Shown: piece after piece, positions 6,481 to 6,605 of the stretch
How the letters are laid out: each line of letters begins with the position of its first letter
How positions within the stretch are numbered: the stretch's first letter is position 1
Origin: Falsiroseomonas sp038250135
GTDB lineage: Bacteria; Pseudomonadota; Alphaproteobacteria; Acetobacterales; Acetobacteraceae
DNA length: 6,605 nt
Direction: 5' to 3'
Assembly: GCA_038250135.1 (NCBI GenBank)
Contig: JBBSCP010000267.1
Location: 1 to 6,605, forward strand
Notes under the pieces: model-generated
What the model was told of the DNA's origin: nothing
Database searches by the model: none
The model's input: only the letters and a program-made list of their open reading frames with translations
Translations under genes and position numbers: made by a program

Positions 6481-6486
6481 GAGGTG
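6481..6486 (+). promoter_or_regulatory. Ribosome binding site of the IS3 OrfA gene
   Basis: GAGGTG lies six bases upstream of the ATG at 6493 and supports that start. Confidence 0.5.
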
Positions 6487-6492
6487 CACTCG

Positions 6493-6605
6493 ATGTCCAA
6501 AACCCGACTACCCTATTCGCCTGAGTTCCGCCGTCAGATGGTCGAACTGGTTCGTGCTGGCCGCGACCCCGACGATCTCGCGAGGGAGTTCGAACCAACC
6601 GCCCA
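6493..6605 (+). CDS. IS3-family transposase OrfA, N-terminal part
   Basis: The first 37 residues of a helix-turn-helix transposase subunit (HTH_Tnp_1 type) are present, and the reading frame is open to the window edge. The opening residues MSKTRLPYSPEFRRQMVELV and the following DLAREFEPTA match the usual OrfA start of this family, in which the helix-turn-helix binds the terminal repeats. The full OrfA is about 90-110 residues, and OrfB with the DDE catalytic domain would follow by programmed -1 frameshifting; both lie to the right of the window. Intactness of the element cannot be judged. Confidence 0.85.
   Translation, partial: MSKTRLPYSPEFRRQMVELVRAGRDPDDLAREFEPTA

Larger units (their letters stand above)
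6439..6605 (+). mobile_element. Left end of an IS3-family insertion sequence (cut by the window)
   Basis: The probable left terminal repeat starts with TG at 6439 and includes TTGCCCCGGTTTGGTGGACA ending at 6462. This is the style of IS3-group ends, which normally begin 5'-TG and often carry a GTGGACACC block. It precedes the transposase OrfA start by 54 bases, a normal leader length. The exact end is inferred, because the right terminal repeat and the target duplication lie outside the window. Base composition drops slightly here compared with the operon. Confidence 0.65.

Noticed and set aside
5173..6489. 438-codon open frame on the - strand opposite the hydrolase gene
   Set aside because: Most of it mirrors the hydrolase gene. 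Only the short part beyond 6227 shows a possible protein match, which I list separately as a remnant.
1..6605. CRISPR arrays, tRNA genes, riboswitches
   Set aside because: No regularly spaced repeats, cloverleaf or known aptamer core were seen in the few non-coding stretches.

Overview
The window is very GC-rich and almost fully coding on the + strand. The wobble-biased codon use, the Tat-type leader on an ABC solute-binding protein and the style of the IS3-like element suggest a high-GC proteobacterium. Alphaproteobacteria such as Acetobacteraceae/Roseomonas are my best guess, but no rRNA or other marker gene is present, so this is inference only.

Layout: five complete + strand genes form one tightly packed unit from 18 to 6219. 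(1) A Tat-exported family 5 solute-binding protein (18-1616). (2) A DppB-type permease (1668-2591). (3) A DppC-type permease (2591-3478). (4) A fold-type I PLP aminotransferase (3475-4704). (5) A VOC protein resembling methylmalonyl-CoA epimerase (4715-5221). (6) A succinylglutamate desuccinylase/aspartoacylase-family zinc amidohydrolase (5224-6219) completes the unit, so the count is six genes when the two permeases are taken separately. Three junctions overlap or nearly touch (TGATG at 2589, ATGA at 3475, a 2-nt gap at 5222). The only sizeable gap inside the unit, 1617-1667, holds a 13-bp hairpin between the binding protein and the first permease. No ATP-binding subunit of the transporter is in the window.

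After the last gene comes a perfect 26-bp palindrome (6227-6252), probably the terminator stem. Next is about 185 bp without an intact gene, which on the - strand appears to hold a short remnant of a polysaccharide deacetylase/allantoinase-like protein. At about 6439 the left end of an IS3-family insertion sequence begins. Its OrfA transposase starts at 6493 and runs off the window.

How the genes may work together (inference): the transporter brings in a small peptide-like or N-acylated amino compound. The M14-type enzyme cleaves its amide bond, the aminotransferase removes or moves the amino group, and the VOC enzyme acts on the resulting (or an acyl-CoA-like) product. The substrate cannot be read from the sequence. 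The combination of importer, transaminase, epimerase-like VOC protein and amidohydrolase is the most interesting aspect of the window.
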